This document shows, piece by piece, positions 34,001 through 42,094 of a DNA stretch of 64,000 nucleotides (the first letter of the stretch is position 1; each line of letters opens with the position of its first letter). This DNA comes from PVC group bacterium (GTDB lineage Bacteria; Verrucomicrobiota; Kiritimatiellia; CAIKKV01), in NCBI GenBank assembly GCA_945898015.1, contig CAMDGM010000002.1, positions 1-64,000 of the forward strand. Direction: 5' to 3'. The notes below the pieces were generated by a model. It was not told where the DNA came from and did not search any database. It saw nothing but the letters and a program-made list of their open reading frames with translations. The position numbers were made by a program, and so were the translations under genes.

Positions 34001-37000
34001 GGCGGCGAGGAAGACGCCGGGCCGTTCGGCTTTCAGGGTGTAAACGGCGTCCACGCGGATGCTGGCTTCGGAGTCCCGGTTCATGGCGGGCGCCTGCAGG
34101 TTCAGCACCACGTTCTGGAGCATCAGGTCCGGCGGCGGGGTTGGCGGGGCTGGCGGGTCGGCGCGGAGCGCGGGGGCCAGGGCCAGAGCCAGGGTCAGGG
34201 CGAGGATGGATGGGGTGGACGGCAGGGACGGAGAAGACGGGAATGAAGGGTCGGAGGGCTGGCGTTTGCGGCCGGCGCGCCAGGCGCCCGTGAGGAGGGC
34301 GATGGCGATCAGCAGGGGTGGAAGCGCCGCGAGCGCGATCGTGAGGCAGGCCCGGCCGACGGTAAAGGCCGAGACGCCGATGAGCGCGAGCAGCAAGCCG
34401 AGCGCGGCGAGGCGGCGTTGGTGGCGGAAGCCGGCCATGAGAAGCACCACGAGGCCGGCGACGAGGGTGGCCAGCAGGCCGGCCCTCGGGAAGCCGGTGC
34501 CCAGCCAGGCGGGGGCCGCATCGAGCGTGATGGCGAGCGGCGCGCCGCCGGACAGGTTCAGCATGCGGCTGCCCGAGGCCACGGCATCGCCGGCGGTAAA
34601 GGATACCGGGGACGAAAGGGCCCCAAAGGCCGGGGCGACATTCTGAACGAAGAGACCGAGAAGAAGTCCGCCCAGGAGAATGAGAAGGGAAAAGCCGATG
34701 GCGAGCGGCAGGCCGCGGCCGCGGCCGGCGGCAAAGAGAATGAGCGCCAGAGCCGCCACGAGGGCGATCAGCATCACGCCTGCGAAGGGGGCGGTGAGGA
34801 CCGGCAGGCTCCAGAGGGCGACGACGTTGTGCAGCACCTGCCAGAGCGCGCCCTCGCGCGGCTGGTCCGGCGGAAGCGCGCCGCCGGTCACCTGGAGGCG
34901 CCAGTTCTGGGGGGCGCGCACGGTCCAGCGCGCGAAGGTGGCCTGGGTTTCGCGCGAGGCGGGCGCTTCGAGGCGGAGGGCGCCGCCGAACGGGCCGAGC
35001 GCCGGGGTTGCGGAGGCGTAGGTGAGCTCCACTTTGAGGGGGGTGTTGGGATCGCGCAGACGGCCGATGGGAATCAGCGTGGCGGTTTCGCCCTTGAGGG
35101 GGGAGACCTCGGTCATGGCGCCTTCTTCCGTACCCGTGCGCACGGTCCAGAGCTTGGCGTCCTGGGGCATGCCCACGGCCAGGTATTGCTGCGAGGCGTT
35201 CTTGATGAAATAGGTCACCGTGGTCACGGCCTCCCCGTCGCGGGCCAGCGTGGTGGCCAGCGTGGTGTGGTCCACCACCTGGTCGATCATCCGTTCCGAG
35301 TCGTACCGGGTGAAGGCGAATGACGCGCCTGGCGAGGCGCCAACATATTTGTAGGCCGCGACGATGGGGTTGTTGACGAGCAGGGCGTAGGAGGTGGGGA
35401 TTTCCTCGCGGTCGATTTTGAGGAGGCCGGGGGCGAGCGATTTTTCGGCCACGGCCAGGTTGGCATCGCTGGCGATGACGAGGTAGCCGACCTCGCCTTC
35501 TGTGTCGAGGGCGGAGAGGCCCCCGGCCTCGAAGTCGGCGGCATCGTAGTCCATGCGTTGATCGAAGGTGACCAGGAGGGTGTAGGTGCCGATGACCTTG
35601 TCCTGGAGCGTGACGGTCCACACGTCGCCCTCGCGGGTCCAGTTGCGGATGTCGCGACCTGTGAACTCGACATTCTGCAGGCGGGCCGGAATGCGGAGAC
35701 GGAAGCTGCGGGCGGGCGCTCCGCTGATGTGGTAGGTGATGGAGGCGCTGCCGTAGAGGACGCCTTCTCCGATGGAGCCCAGGTTGAACACTTCCGCATA
35801 GAGGGAGGGCCGGGTTCGCTCCACGGCCAGCTCGGCCGACCAGTTGGCATCCCGGTAGCGGTAGGCCAGCTGGGCGTCGGGAACGCGCACCGGGATGGCG
35901 CCGGCGTGGACCTCGCGCAGGCCGGTCATGCGGCCGGGTTTGAGGCGCAGGCCGGTTTCGGCCGAAGCCACTACGTAGCCGCGCTGGGATTTCGCGCCGG
36001 CCAGCCGGACGCGCGGCAGTGAAAAGGAGTCCTCGCCCGCGGCGAGGCTGCGCTCCAGGCGCAGCTCCACCAGGTATCGGCCGAGGAGCGCGGATTTAAA
36101 GGTCAGTCGCACCTGCCGGACTTTCCCGGCGTCGCGCACGTCGTAGTCGGCGATCTGGGCGCCGGAAACCGAGGCGACCGCCCAGGCGGGATCGATTTCC
36201 AGGATGGCTTCGCGGGCCGCCGCGTCACGGAATTCGATCTGGGTGGAAGCGTTGAGCACAAGGTCGCGGTCTTCCACGGTCAGGACCAGCTGATCGTCGG
36301 AGGTGAATTCGGGCACGATGTCGTCGGCCTCGAAGGCGAGGGTATAAGGCAGGTTGGCGTACTGCCAGGCGAAGGCGTTGCGCTGCGGTTTGGCGCGGGG
36401 AGCGGCGGGCGAGTCGAGCTGAACCGCCGGGAAGGCGGTCTGGTCGATTTGCGTCAGGCCGGAGGTCTTGAGCAGCACGAGCTTGACGGCGGTGTCGGCG
36501 CCAGCCATCAGGAAGCCGCTGGTGCGCATGACGCCGAGGGGCTGGAGCACGGGCAGGTCGAAGCGGCAGGGCATGTCGGGGAGGGGCATGTCGCCGGTGA
36601 TCTGGAGGCGGTAGGCGGTATCCCAGGGCCGGCGGAGTATGACGGTGAGCAGGCGGGCGCCGTCCGCCGGCGGCGCCAGCTTCCACTCCTGGATCTCCGC
36701 GCCGGTGACCTCGGTCACGTTCACGTTGGCGGGCACGCGGATTTCCATTTTCTGGAGCGCGCCCTGGGAGACGCGGTAGGTGAAGAGGCTGTCCAGGCGC
36801 AGAGCTCCGACGGTTGTGGCGGCGAGGGTGTTGGCTTCGCAGGAGGCGACGAGTTCGCCGTCCCGCTTGCGGAGCTGGGGTTTCCATCGCACGGTGGTAT
36901 CGGCGGCGGGCGCGAGGAAGGCCTCCACGGCGAGGTGGCCGGCCGCATCGGTTTCGCGGGTCAGATTCCGGCCGCCGGGAAAATCAACATCGGTGTCGGG

Positions 37001-37417
37001 TTTGTCGGCCGTCACCCGGATGCGGCGGATCGTGGAGAGGGGCAGTTGGAAGGTGGTCTCGTTCCAGCCGTCGGGCCGGGTCGTGACGCGGCTGGCGAAG
37101 GTCAGTTCCACCGGCGCCGGTTTCACGGGGCGGAACCAGCCCGAGCGGGCGGGGGCTTCCAGCACAAAGGCATTGCCGGCCACCTTGATGGAGGCGCCCG
37201 GTGGCAGGCGGGCGGACAGGAAAGCCGTTTCACCCGCGACGAGCGGCAGCACGGTTGGTTTTCCGTCGCCGGGGAGGGCGAAGGACAGGGTGAAGGTGGC
37301 GTTATCGCCCTCCAGTTTGCCGTCCACGGCCAGGTTGTCCAGTGGATCGGGCGTTTGGGCGAGGAGGGCGAGGGGAAGCCAGACGCCCGCGAGCACGGGG
37401 AGGAGGAACCGTTTCAT
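31016..37417 (-). CDS. Giant membrane protein with two homologous halves
   Basis: A 2133-residue envelope protein encoded last in the sigma/VWA operon. A signal peptide (1-20, LLAQ) opens about 850 residues of beta-rich repeats. Five hydrophobic helices follow (about 865-1050), then a Ser/Pro stretch (about 1054-1070), a second signal-like segment (ILALTLALALAPALRAD), another ~900 beta-rich residues, a TPR/coiled-coil-like part (SYIRSGNQKEAKQALEAAM, then AELQQQRQ) and a C-terminal helix before AKHKV. The halves are homologous: RWKPQLRK/RWKPRARK; QGALQKMEIRVPANVNVTEV/QGQLQSVTLDIPAGMSVTAV; LDTEGEVGYLVI/LDTESQRGYVTV. Function unknown; an envelope scaffold or sensor is inference. AAAGGA precedes the ATG. 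Confidence 0.85.
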   Translation of the reverse strand: MKRFLLPVLAGVWLPLALLAQTPDPLDNLAVDGKLEGDNATFTLSFALPGDGKPTVLPLVAGETAFLSARLPPGASIKVAGNAFVLEAPARSGWFRPVKPAPVELTFASRVTTRPDGWNETTFQLPLSTIRRIRVTADKPDTDVDFPGGRNLTRETDAAGHLAVEAFLAPAADTTVRWKPQLRKRDGELVASCEANTLAATTVGALRLDSLFTYRVSQGALQKMEIRVPANVNVTEVTGAEIQEWKLAPPADGARLLTVILRRPWDTAYRLQITGDMPLPDMPCRFDLPVLQPLGVMRTSGFLMAGADTAVKLVLLKTSGLTQIDQTAFPAVQLDSPAAPRAKPQRNAFAWQYANLPYTLAFEADDIVPEFTSDDQLVLTVEDRDLVLNASTQIEFRDAAAREAILEIDPAWAVASVSGAQIADYDVRDAGKVRQVRLTFKSALLGRYLVELRLERSLAAGEDSFSLPRVRLAGAKSQRGYVVASAETGLRLKPGRMTGLREVHAGAIPVRVPDAQLAYRYRDANWSAELAVERTRPSLYAEVFNLGSIGEGVLYGSASITYHISGAPARSFRLRIPARLQNVEFTGRDIRNWTREGDVWTVTLQDKVIGTYTLLVTFDQRMDYDAADFEAGGLSALDTEGEVGYLVIASDANLAVAEKSLAPGLLKIDREEIPTSYALLVNNPIVAAYKYVGASPGASFAFTRYDSERMIDQVVDHTTLATTLARDGEAVTTVTYFIKNASQQYLAVGMPQDAKLWTVRTGTEEGAMTEVSPLKGETATLIPIGRLRDPNTPLKVELTYASATPALGPFGGALRLEAPASRETQATFARWTVRAPQNWRLQVTGGALPPDQPREGALWQVLHNVVALWSLPVLTAPFAGVMLIALVAALALILFAAGRGRGLPLAIGFSLLILLGGLLLGLFVQNVAPAFGALSSPVSFTAGDAVASGSRMLNLSGGAPLAITLDAAPAWLGTGFPRAGLLATLVAGLVVLLMAGFRHQRRLAALGLLLALIGVSAFTVGRACLTIALAALPPLLIAIALLTGAWRAGRKRQPSDPSFPSSPSLPSTPSILALTLALALAPALRADPPAPPTPPPDLMLQNVVLNLQAPAMNRDSEASIRVDAVYTLKAERPGVFLAAGPEAVLTTTAALSPALRVAREARGYTLRVLAAGTYEVKLSYVIPALVEGPASDSWGVRLFHPVSQSAEAILRIPAGQVDVFAVTGAARKEIQEEPAQTVIRLRPTAEPVAEIRWKPRARKTQLEQTVFFSEILTYADFEPGVVELTSLVALQIAQGQLQSVTLDIPAGMSVTAVSAPGLSTWRYDSDSRQLEALFEKAVSGNITLSVTLQVPREGLPYQAVLAAPVIRGSARQRGAFALAVPDSVQITVTNTAGVSLMAIEDFPATAQPAGKTGAGRTLKRAYRYQQPPATLAVSADKVVPEIKAVETATLSIGDERIVLSAQLDVTVARAGIFALTLGLPAGYDVETLTGQDVSHWDDLKDGTNRGVIVHFQRQVLETRRLNLVISRVEKGIEKSILLPRIDVRDAVKHTGTLVISGERGVRLSTESRDGAVELNPREIGVADAKALAYSLLRPGWSITLAAEVLAPTIKPEVLHCVNLAEGMMRETATFRYTIENAGCKIFRLQAPRPGVPLTITGRGVAKVFESDHDKGIWQVELSKKEDQLLLLRATCQSPFDPATRQAVIRPFRALDTESQRGYVTVTASGRMQVKPVGETTGLKPEDSRGLPADFGAGDLSDAIQCYRAVSADYTLTLDVQRHSSAAVLPARVRQVRLTSVLAEDGQLLTRVRLDLDAGDLRFLTMKLPDAKDRLWSVFVNGKVGRPSREGQSYLIPLEAALEGEATALDITFAGTAPADGRLTAPSFDLPLNDLRWTLYLRPGRTYFGFGGDFTLADRRDAPILYDQSSYSLNNRMLLKTDLSRANSVMAKGESYIRSGNQKEAKQALEAAMNYSQGDATVNEDARIQYNNLVRKQAIVGLVQRRAELQQQRQIDVDVQQAAAPQANAGYNGGNFTPEYARQIEQALSPDESANLAVVADKIIGQQKAAAAVARSIRVTIPEQGVKIEVQRTIVIDPNAILRLTFHSLPEAPWRKAGTLALVLVALAVTGAVAKHKV
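34201..34260. repeat. In-frame microsatellite in the giant gene
   Basis: Degenerate gacgg/gatgg words (ggatggatgggg, tggacggcaggg, acggagaagacgg) encode PSFPSSPSLPSTPS on the minus strand. It lies exactly between the two homologous halves and directly before the internal signal-like segment. Confidence 0.7.
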
Positions 37418-37459
37418 GAGAGTGTCCTTTCTGATTTCAACGAGAGTGTCGGGTCGGGC

Positions 37460-39835
37460 TCAGTTTCCGTCGCGTTTGAGAGAGGCGGCCTTTTCCACCA
37501 GCCGGAGCAGTTCCTGCACGCGGGTGTCGAGGGCATATTCGAGGGCCACGGGCCGGAGCAGGGCGGCTACCTCGGCCAGGTCGCCGTCCTCGGCGTACGG
37601 GCTGCCGCGCAGAACTTCGGCGAATTCGGCGGCGCAGGCCGCCAGTTTGAAGGAGGCTCCGGAAACGTCCGGGCGGGGTTGGGCCTGGTTTTCCGAAAGG
37701 GGGGATTCGACTTCCGCGATGCGGCCGGTCGCCAGGTCGCGATAGCGGACGCGGACGGTTCCGAGCGGTCCGCGCGGGGCGTCGGGGACGAGGGACAGCT
37801 CGTAGAGCGCGGTGACGGCCTGGCCGGACCCCACTTCGCCGGCGTCGATGGCGTCGTTCCGAAAGTCCTCCTGGCGGAGCTTGCGGTTTTCGTAACCGAG
37901 CTGGCGGTAGACCTTCACGCGGGCGGGATTGAATTCGACCTGGATCTTCACATCCGCGGCCACGGTGTTGAGGGTGGCGGCGAGGTCGTCCACGAACACG
38001 CGGCGGGCTTCCTCGAGCGTGTCGAGGTAGACATAGGAACCGTCGCCCTTGTTGGCGAGGGTTTCGAGCATGACGTCGTTGTAGCCGCCCTGGCCGACGC
38101 CGTAGACGGAGCAGAAGATACCCTGCTTGCGGGAGTCGGCGACGACGGCGAGGATGTCCTCGGCCGAGGCGGAGCCGAGGTTGGCCGCGCCATCGGAGAG
38201 GAGCAGCACGCGGTTGCCGGCGCCGGGCTGGAAGGCGCGGCGGGCGCATTCGTAAGCCAGCCGCATGCCTTCTTCCAGATTGGTTGAGCCGGAGGTTTGG
38301 ATGGAGGCGATGGCCTTGAGGATGCGGGCCTTGTCGGCGGCGCGGGTGTAATCGAGTGTGAGCCGGGCGTGGGAGTCGAACTGGATGAGGGCCACGAGAT
38401 CCTCGGGGGCGAGGCGGTCCACGAGGAGGCGGAGGGACTGTTGAATGAGTCCAAGCCGGTCGGGCGTGCTCATGGAGCCGGAGGTGTCGACCAGGAACGT
38501 GAGCACGGCGTGGCGGTTTTCCTCGCGGCCGAGGCGGCGGGCCTTGACGCCGATGCGCAGGAGCTGGAGGCCGGGCCCGAAGGGGGAGGGTGCGGCTTCC
38601 GAGCGGACGGCGAAGAGGCCCTGGCCGGGCGGCGTGTCATGGTAGTCGAAATAGTTGACGATTTCCTCCGTGCGGACAGCCTCCGCGGGCGGCAGTTTAC
38701 CCTGGTTCAGGAAATTGCGGGCGAGGGTGTAGGAGGCGGAGTCCACGTCGATTGAAAAGGTGGAGAACGGTTGCTGGGCGGCTTCCACGAAAGGGTTCAC
38801 GCCAAAGGCGCGGAAGGTGGAAGACTGGGGCGCTTCGGGCTTGAGCGCCGACTTGGTTTTTGCGGGCGCCTCGGCGTCGGCGGACAGGGTTGACGAGATG
38901 GACGGGCTGGACGGGGCGGATACGGCGCCGCCGATGGCGGCTTCTTTTTTCTCGGCGGCGGGCCTTGACGCGGGCTGGTTCTTTTTAAAATCGGCCACCT
39001 TAGCCTGCTCAGCCAAGCGCTGGTTGTCTGGCGCATCTTGTTTCCGCCGGGAATAGAGGTCCCGGTCCAATCTTTTTTCTTCAACCCTGTCGCCCAGGGC
39101 TTCGCCGGCTGGAGGCGCGGCGACCTTTTGCTTGGCCACGGGAGCGGGCGCGGACCGGCTGTCCGAGATCCGGCCGTCAAAATCTTCATCACCCTCGGCG
39201 GCACCTTTTCCGCCGCCGTATTTAGCGAGGGCGCTTTTGCGTCCGCCCGCAGTCCGGTTTGAATAGAGGCCTCGGATGACAATCGTGCCGGATCCGTCCG
39301 GAACTGACGGGCTGGATACGCTCGACTCCGACACGTCACACGCCGGCGCGGCCGCCGGGGCCTCTTCTCGGAGCGTTTCTTCCATTACCTTGCCGGCCAC
39401 TTCGGAGGAGGAAAAGAAATAGGACGAATCGGACGGATCGGGCCGATCGGACGGAGCGGCTATAAGACGATCGGCTCCCTTTTCTTCGCGAAGAGCGAGT
39501 TGGCGCAGTTGGAGGGTCGGTTCAGTGTATGCATGTTTACGGGATGTGGAAAGGGCTGGCATCAGCAGGCCTCCAACCCCGAGCACCATGAGAATCGTGA
39601 TGGCGACCGGCACGAGCGCGCGGAGGACGGCGTAGCGGGAGACGGGCTGGACGCCGAAGTCCAGCCAGCGGGCGAGGCGGTCGGCGAAGGTGGTTTGGCC
39701 GGCGGCGGTGCGGGCGGCATTCAGAATGAGGCGGCGGCGGTCGTCCGAGAGGCGGGTCGGGGCCCCGGACGGGGCGGAGAGGGCGGCCTTGACGGGTTCG
39801 TAGGCGGGCAGGTTCTCGGTGACATCCTGTTTCAT
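37460..39835 (-). CDS. Membrane-anchored VWA protein (YfbK-like), possible anti-sigma factor
   Basis: A 791-residue single-pass protein. A ~68-residue cytoplasmic N-terminus precedes one helix (about 70-93, ALVPVAITILMVLGVGGLLM) and a long low-complexity linker. Then come the YfbK N-terminal vWF-type region (FSTFSIDVDSASYTLARNFL, near 362), a VWA domain with MIDAS motif DTSGSMS (near 450) and a C-terminal DUF3520-like region. Its position directly after an ECF sigma gene with ATGA overlap suggests that the cytoplasmic part acts as an anti-sigma and the VWA domain senses something in the envelope; that is inference. The linker holds three microsatellite-derived Ser/Pro/Asp patches (38880-38920, 39283-39330, 39418-39465). 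Confidence 0.85.
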   Translation of the reverse strand: MKQDVTENLPAYEPVKAALSAPSGAPTRLSDDRRRLILNAARTAAGQTTFADRLARWLDFGVQPVSRYAVLRALVPVAITILMVLGVGGLLMPALSTSRKHAYTEPTLQLRQLALREEKGADRLIAAPSDRPDPSDSSYFFSSSEVAGKVMEETLREEAPAAAPACDVSESSVSSPSVPDGSGTIVIRGLYSNRTAGGRKSALAKYGGGKGAAEGDEDFDGRISDSRSAPAPVAKQKVAAPPAGEALGDRVEEKRLDRDLYSRRKQDAPDNQRLAEQAKVADFKKNQPASRPAAEKKEAAIGGAVSAPSSPSISSTLSADAEAPAKTKSALKPEAPQSSTFRAFGVNPFVEAAQQPFSTFSIDVDSASYTLARNFLNQGKLPPAEAVRTEEIVNYFDYHDTPPGQGLFAVRSEAAPSPFGPGLQLLRIGVKARRLGREENRHAVLTFLVDTSGSMSTPDRLGLIQQSLRLLVDRLAPEDLVALIQFDSHARLTLDYTRAADKARILKAIASIQTSGSTNLEEGMRLAYECARRAFQPGAGNRVLLLSDGAANLGSASAEDILAVVADSRKQGIFCSVYGVGQGGYNDVMLETLANKGDGSYVYLDTLEEARRVFVDDLAATLNTVAADVKIQVEFNPARVKVYRQLGYENRKLRQEDFRNDAIDAGEVGSGQAVTALYELSLVPDAPRGPLGTVRVRYRDLATGRIAEVESPLSENQAQPRPDVSGASFKLAACAAEFAEVLRGSPYAEDGDLAEVAALLRPVALEYALDTRVQELLRLVEKAASLKRDGN

Positions 39836-40365
39836 AGGGTCCCCGCTTGCTGGATGAGGATTCCGAGTTTCTTGACGGCGTCGTGAAGCAGGCGACCGAC
39901 CGTTCCGGAGGGCAGGCCGGTGGTTTCGCTGATGGTTTTGTAGGGCAGCCCCTCCTGGAGGCGCAGGAGCAGAACCTGCTGTTCGCCGGGGGCCAGCTGG
40001 TGGAGGCAGTCGAACACGAGCTGGCGTCGGTCGGCGTCGGGATCGGGCGGGGTGGCGGGGATGGCCTCCCGGGCGGCGGATTCATGCAAGGCCGTGTGGC
40101 GTTTTTGGTGGCGGAGGTAATCGATGGCGGCGTTATGGGTGGCGCGGTAGAGCCAGGCGCGGATGGCGGGAGGGTCCATGCGGAGGGGGAAACCCCGGTC
40201 GCAGAGCTTGATGAACGCGTGCTGGACGGCGTCCTGGGCGGCGTGCGGGTCGCCGAGCATGCCGCAGGCATAGCGGAGAAGCGCCTGTTCGTGGGTGGCC
40301 ACGACTGCCTCCATTTCCGCCTCGGCAGCGTTCTGCCGGGCGCGTGTTTGGTCCGGAGTACCCAT
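39832..40365 (-). CDS. ECF-type RNA polymerase sigma factor
   Basis: A 177-residue sigma-70 family protein with only regions 2 and 4. Region 2 (about 30-90) includes ACGMLGDPHAAQDAVQHAFIKLC and AIRAWLYRATHNAAIDYLR; region 4 (about 122-167) includes LAPGEQQVLLLRLQEGLPYKTISETTGLPSGTVGRLL with its helix-turn-helix. ECF factors redirect RNA polymerase to a few promoters in response to envelope signals and are normally held by a membrane anti-sigma encoded next to them, here most likely the VWA protein. AGGA precedes the ATG. I do not see a confident promoter in the 133-bp gap upstream, which might be ECF-dependent. Confidence 0.92.
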   Translation of the reverse strand: MGTPDQTRARQNAAEAEMEAVVATHEQALLRYACGMLGDPHAAQDAVQHAFIKLCDRGFPLRMDPPAIRAWLYRATHNAAIDYLRHQKRHTALHESAAREAIPATPPDPDADRRQLVFDCLHQLAPGEQQVLLLRLQEGLPYKTISETTGLPSGTVGRLLHDAVKKLGILIQQAGTL

Positions 40366-40498
40366 TCAAGTCCTTCAGGATACCGGTGGTGTCCCTGTTC
40401 CATGGAAGAAACGCACGCCGAGTGCTATTTCTTCATAATTTTATCGGGAATGCAATGGAAATAGGTCGTATAGGGGCAGAATAAGGCCGAACCCGGGC

Positions 40499-42034
40499 TC
40501 ATATTCGCACGAAACCGCGGCCGAGGCCGTGGAGGGCGTAGATGATGAGGCCGGGGAACAGGAGCCAGGCCACGAGGTGGAAGGCGGGGGTGATGTCGCG
40601 CAGGGAGTTATGGGAGAGGAACGGGTAGAAGAACATAAGAAGGTAAAGCACGATGAAGGCCAGCAGGACGGCGGGGATGAAGATGAAGCGGTAGAACGGG
40701 AGGCGGCCGAGCGTGGCCAGGCTGGGGTAGTTGAACCGGCTGGCCATGAGGGCGGCGAGGCTCAGGATGAGCAGGGCGATGAGAAACGGGTTTCTCAGGA
40801 AAATGAAGAGGATCAGGGCGCCGATGGCGCCGGCTGGCGCTGGCATGCCGACGAAATCGGGTTTGGCTCCGGAGCGGGGCTGCCCGGGCTCACGCTGGGA
40901 AGCGCGGGCCAGCCAGGTGTGGACGGCCGTGAAAAAAGACAGAGCCACGACGCCGGCCGCGAGCCGGGCGATCAGGGGATGGGCCGCCAGCCCGTGAAGC
41001 GCCAACAGTCCGGAAAGCTGAAAAAAGATCACACAGGAGGTGGCCAGACCGAAGGTGGAAAGGGCCATGGACGAGGCGAGGCAGGCTCCGAATTCGGAGA
41101 GCGTGTTGAACTTGCGTGCGAGCGGGCCGTCGAGCGCCTCGCACAGTCCGGCGGCGAGCAGCCAGAACAGGGAGACGAAGGGGGCGGCGGCGGGAGCGTC
41201 GGGTCGGGGTAAGGCGAAGAAGACGGCGGTGATCCCGCACAGGTAATTGCCGACGGTGAAGAGGTTGGGGATCAAGCGCAGAAGCCAGGGCCTTAGGAGC
41301 CGGCCCGGGTCGGCCGGGGCGTACCGGTTCACGTAGGAGAAGGGGGCAAAGAAGGGGAAGATGGAAATGACGGTGAAGAAGCACATGAGGAGCACGCCCC
41401 ACTGCACGAGGGCGGCCGGCAGGGCGCGCAGGGGCAGCTCCAGGCCGAGCACCACCGGCAGGGCGGGGCTTCGAAGGACGAGGAGGTAGAGCACGGCGAA
41501 CTGGATGGGTGTCTTGAGCTTGCCGAGCCAGCGCGCGCTGACATCGCGGTCCTGCCGCTGGAGGCGGGCGCGCTGGACCAGGCTGACCGCCTCACGTGCG
41601 GCCAGCAGGATGAAGGCCCAGGCCGCCAGTTCGCCCCGCCAGAAGGCGGCGGTCCCGAGGCAGAGGGTTACGAACTTGTCCGCCGCCGGATCCAGCGACT
41701 TGCCGTCCGCCGAGACCACATTCCATTTCCGGGCGAAGTAGCCGTCGAGCGCGTCGAACAGGCAGACCAGGAGGAAGGCGAGGTGGGCGGTCCAGACGGC
41801 GGGCTTGGTTTGAAGCGTTGGGAGGGCGACCACCAGCAGAATCCAGAGCCCCAGCGGAATGCGAAGGAGGGACATGGCGTTGGGCACCTGGGGTGTGAAG
41901 CGGCCGAACCAGGGGTGGGGCGGGATGCCGGCGGCGCGGCGGCGGGCGCTATGGAGCGTGAAAAGGCGGACGATGACCGTGCCAATGACGGCCATGCCCA
42001 GCAGGCGCAACAGGTGCAGAAGTAAATCGTCCAT
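40499..42034 (-). CDS. Fused PgsA-like and degenerate PssA-like phosphatidyltransferase
   Basis: A 511-residue multi-pass membrane protein made of two CDP-alcohol phosphatidyltransferase domains. The first has an intact motif: Asp94, Asp97-Gly98, Ala101-Arg102, Gly111, Asp115, Asp119. The second (about 252-460) resembles phosphatidylserine synthase (RLIPNLFTVGNYLCG at its start, FVGMPAPAGA later), but its motif has Glu299, Asp302-Gly303, Ala306-Arg307, Gly316, Ala320, Ala324. The two final Asp are lost and the first is Glu, so it should be inactive. The intact half probably makes phosphatidylglycerol phosphate or a related lipid. Promoter at 42057-42086; AGAGG precedes the ATG. No phospholipid genes adjoin. 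Confidence 0.85.
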   Translation of the reverse strand: MDDLLLHLLRLLGMAVIGTVIVRLFTLHSARRRAAGIPPHPWFGRFTPQVPNAMSLLRIPLGLWILLVVALPTLQTKPAVWTAHLAFLLVCLFDALDGYFARKWNVVSADGKSLDPAADKFVTLCLGTAAFWRGELAAWAFILLAAREAVSLVQRARLQRQDRDVSARWLGKLKTPIQFAVLYLLVLRSPALPVVLGLELPLRALPAALVQWGVLLMCFFTVISIFPFFAPFSYVNRYAPADPGRLLRPWLLRLIPNLFTVGNYLCGITAVFFALPRPDAPAAAPFVSLFWLLAAGLCEALDGPLARKFNTLSEFGACLASSMALSTFGLATSCVIFFQLSGLLALHGLAAHPLIARLAAGVVALSFFTAVHTWLARASQREPGQPRSGAKPDFVGMPAPAGAIGALILFIFLRNPFLIALLILSLAALMASRFNYPSLATLGRLPFYRFIFIPAVLLAFIVLYLLMFFYPFLSHNSLRDITPAFHLVAWLLFPGLIIYALHGLGRGFVRI

Positions 42035-42056
42035 GAGCCTCTTTATGTACGGATCC

Positions 42057-42086
42057 CTTATACCAGAAGGGGCGGGCCAACTTCAA
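42057..42086 (-). promoter_or_regulatory. Predicted promoter of the fused phosphatidyltransferase gene
   Basis: Minus strand TTGAAG (42081-42086), 18 bases, TATAAG (42057-42062). The -35 box and spacing are the same as for the toxin-antitoxin promoter at 6057-6086. A ~16-22-base leader with AGAGG follows. Confidence 0.55.
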
Positions 42087-42094
42087 TTTTCAAA

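Noticed and set aside
32084-34246. A 720-residue plus-strand open frame inside the giant gene
   Set aside because: Low-complexity antisense translation with no ribosome site or recognisable domain; the minus-strand protein has signal peptide, helices and internal homology.
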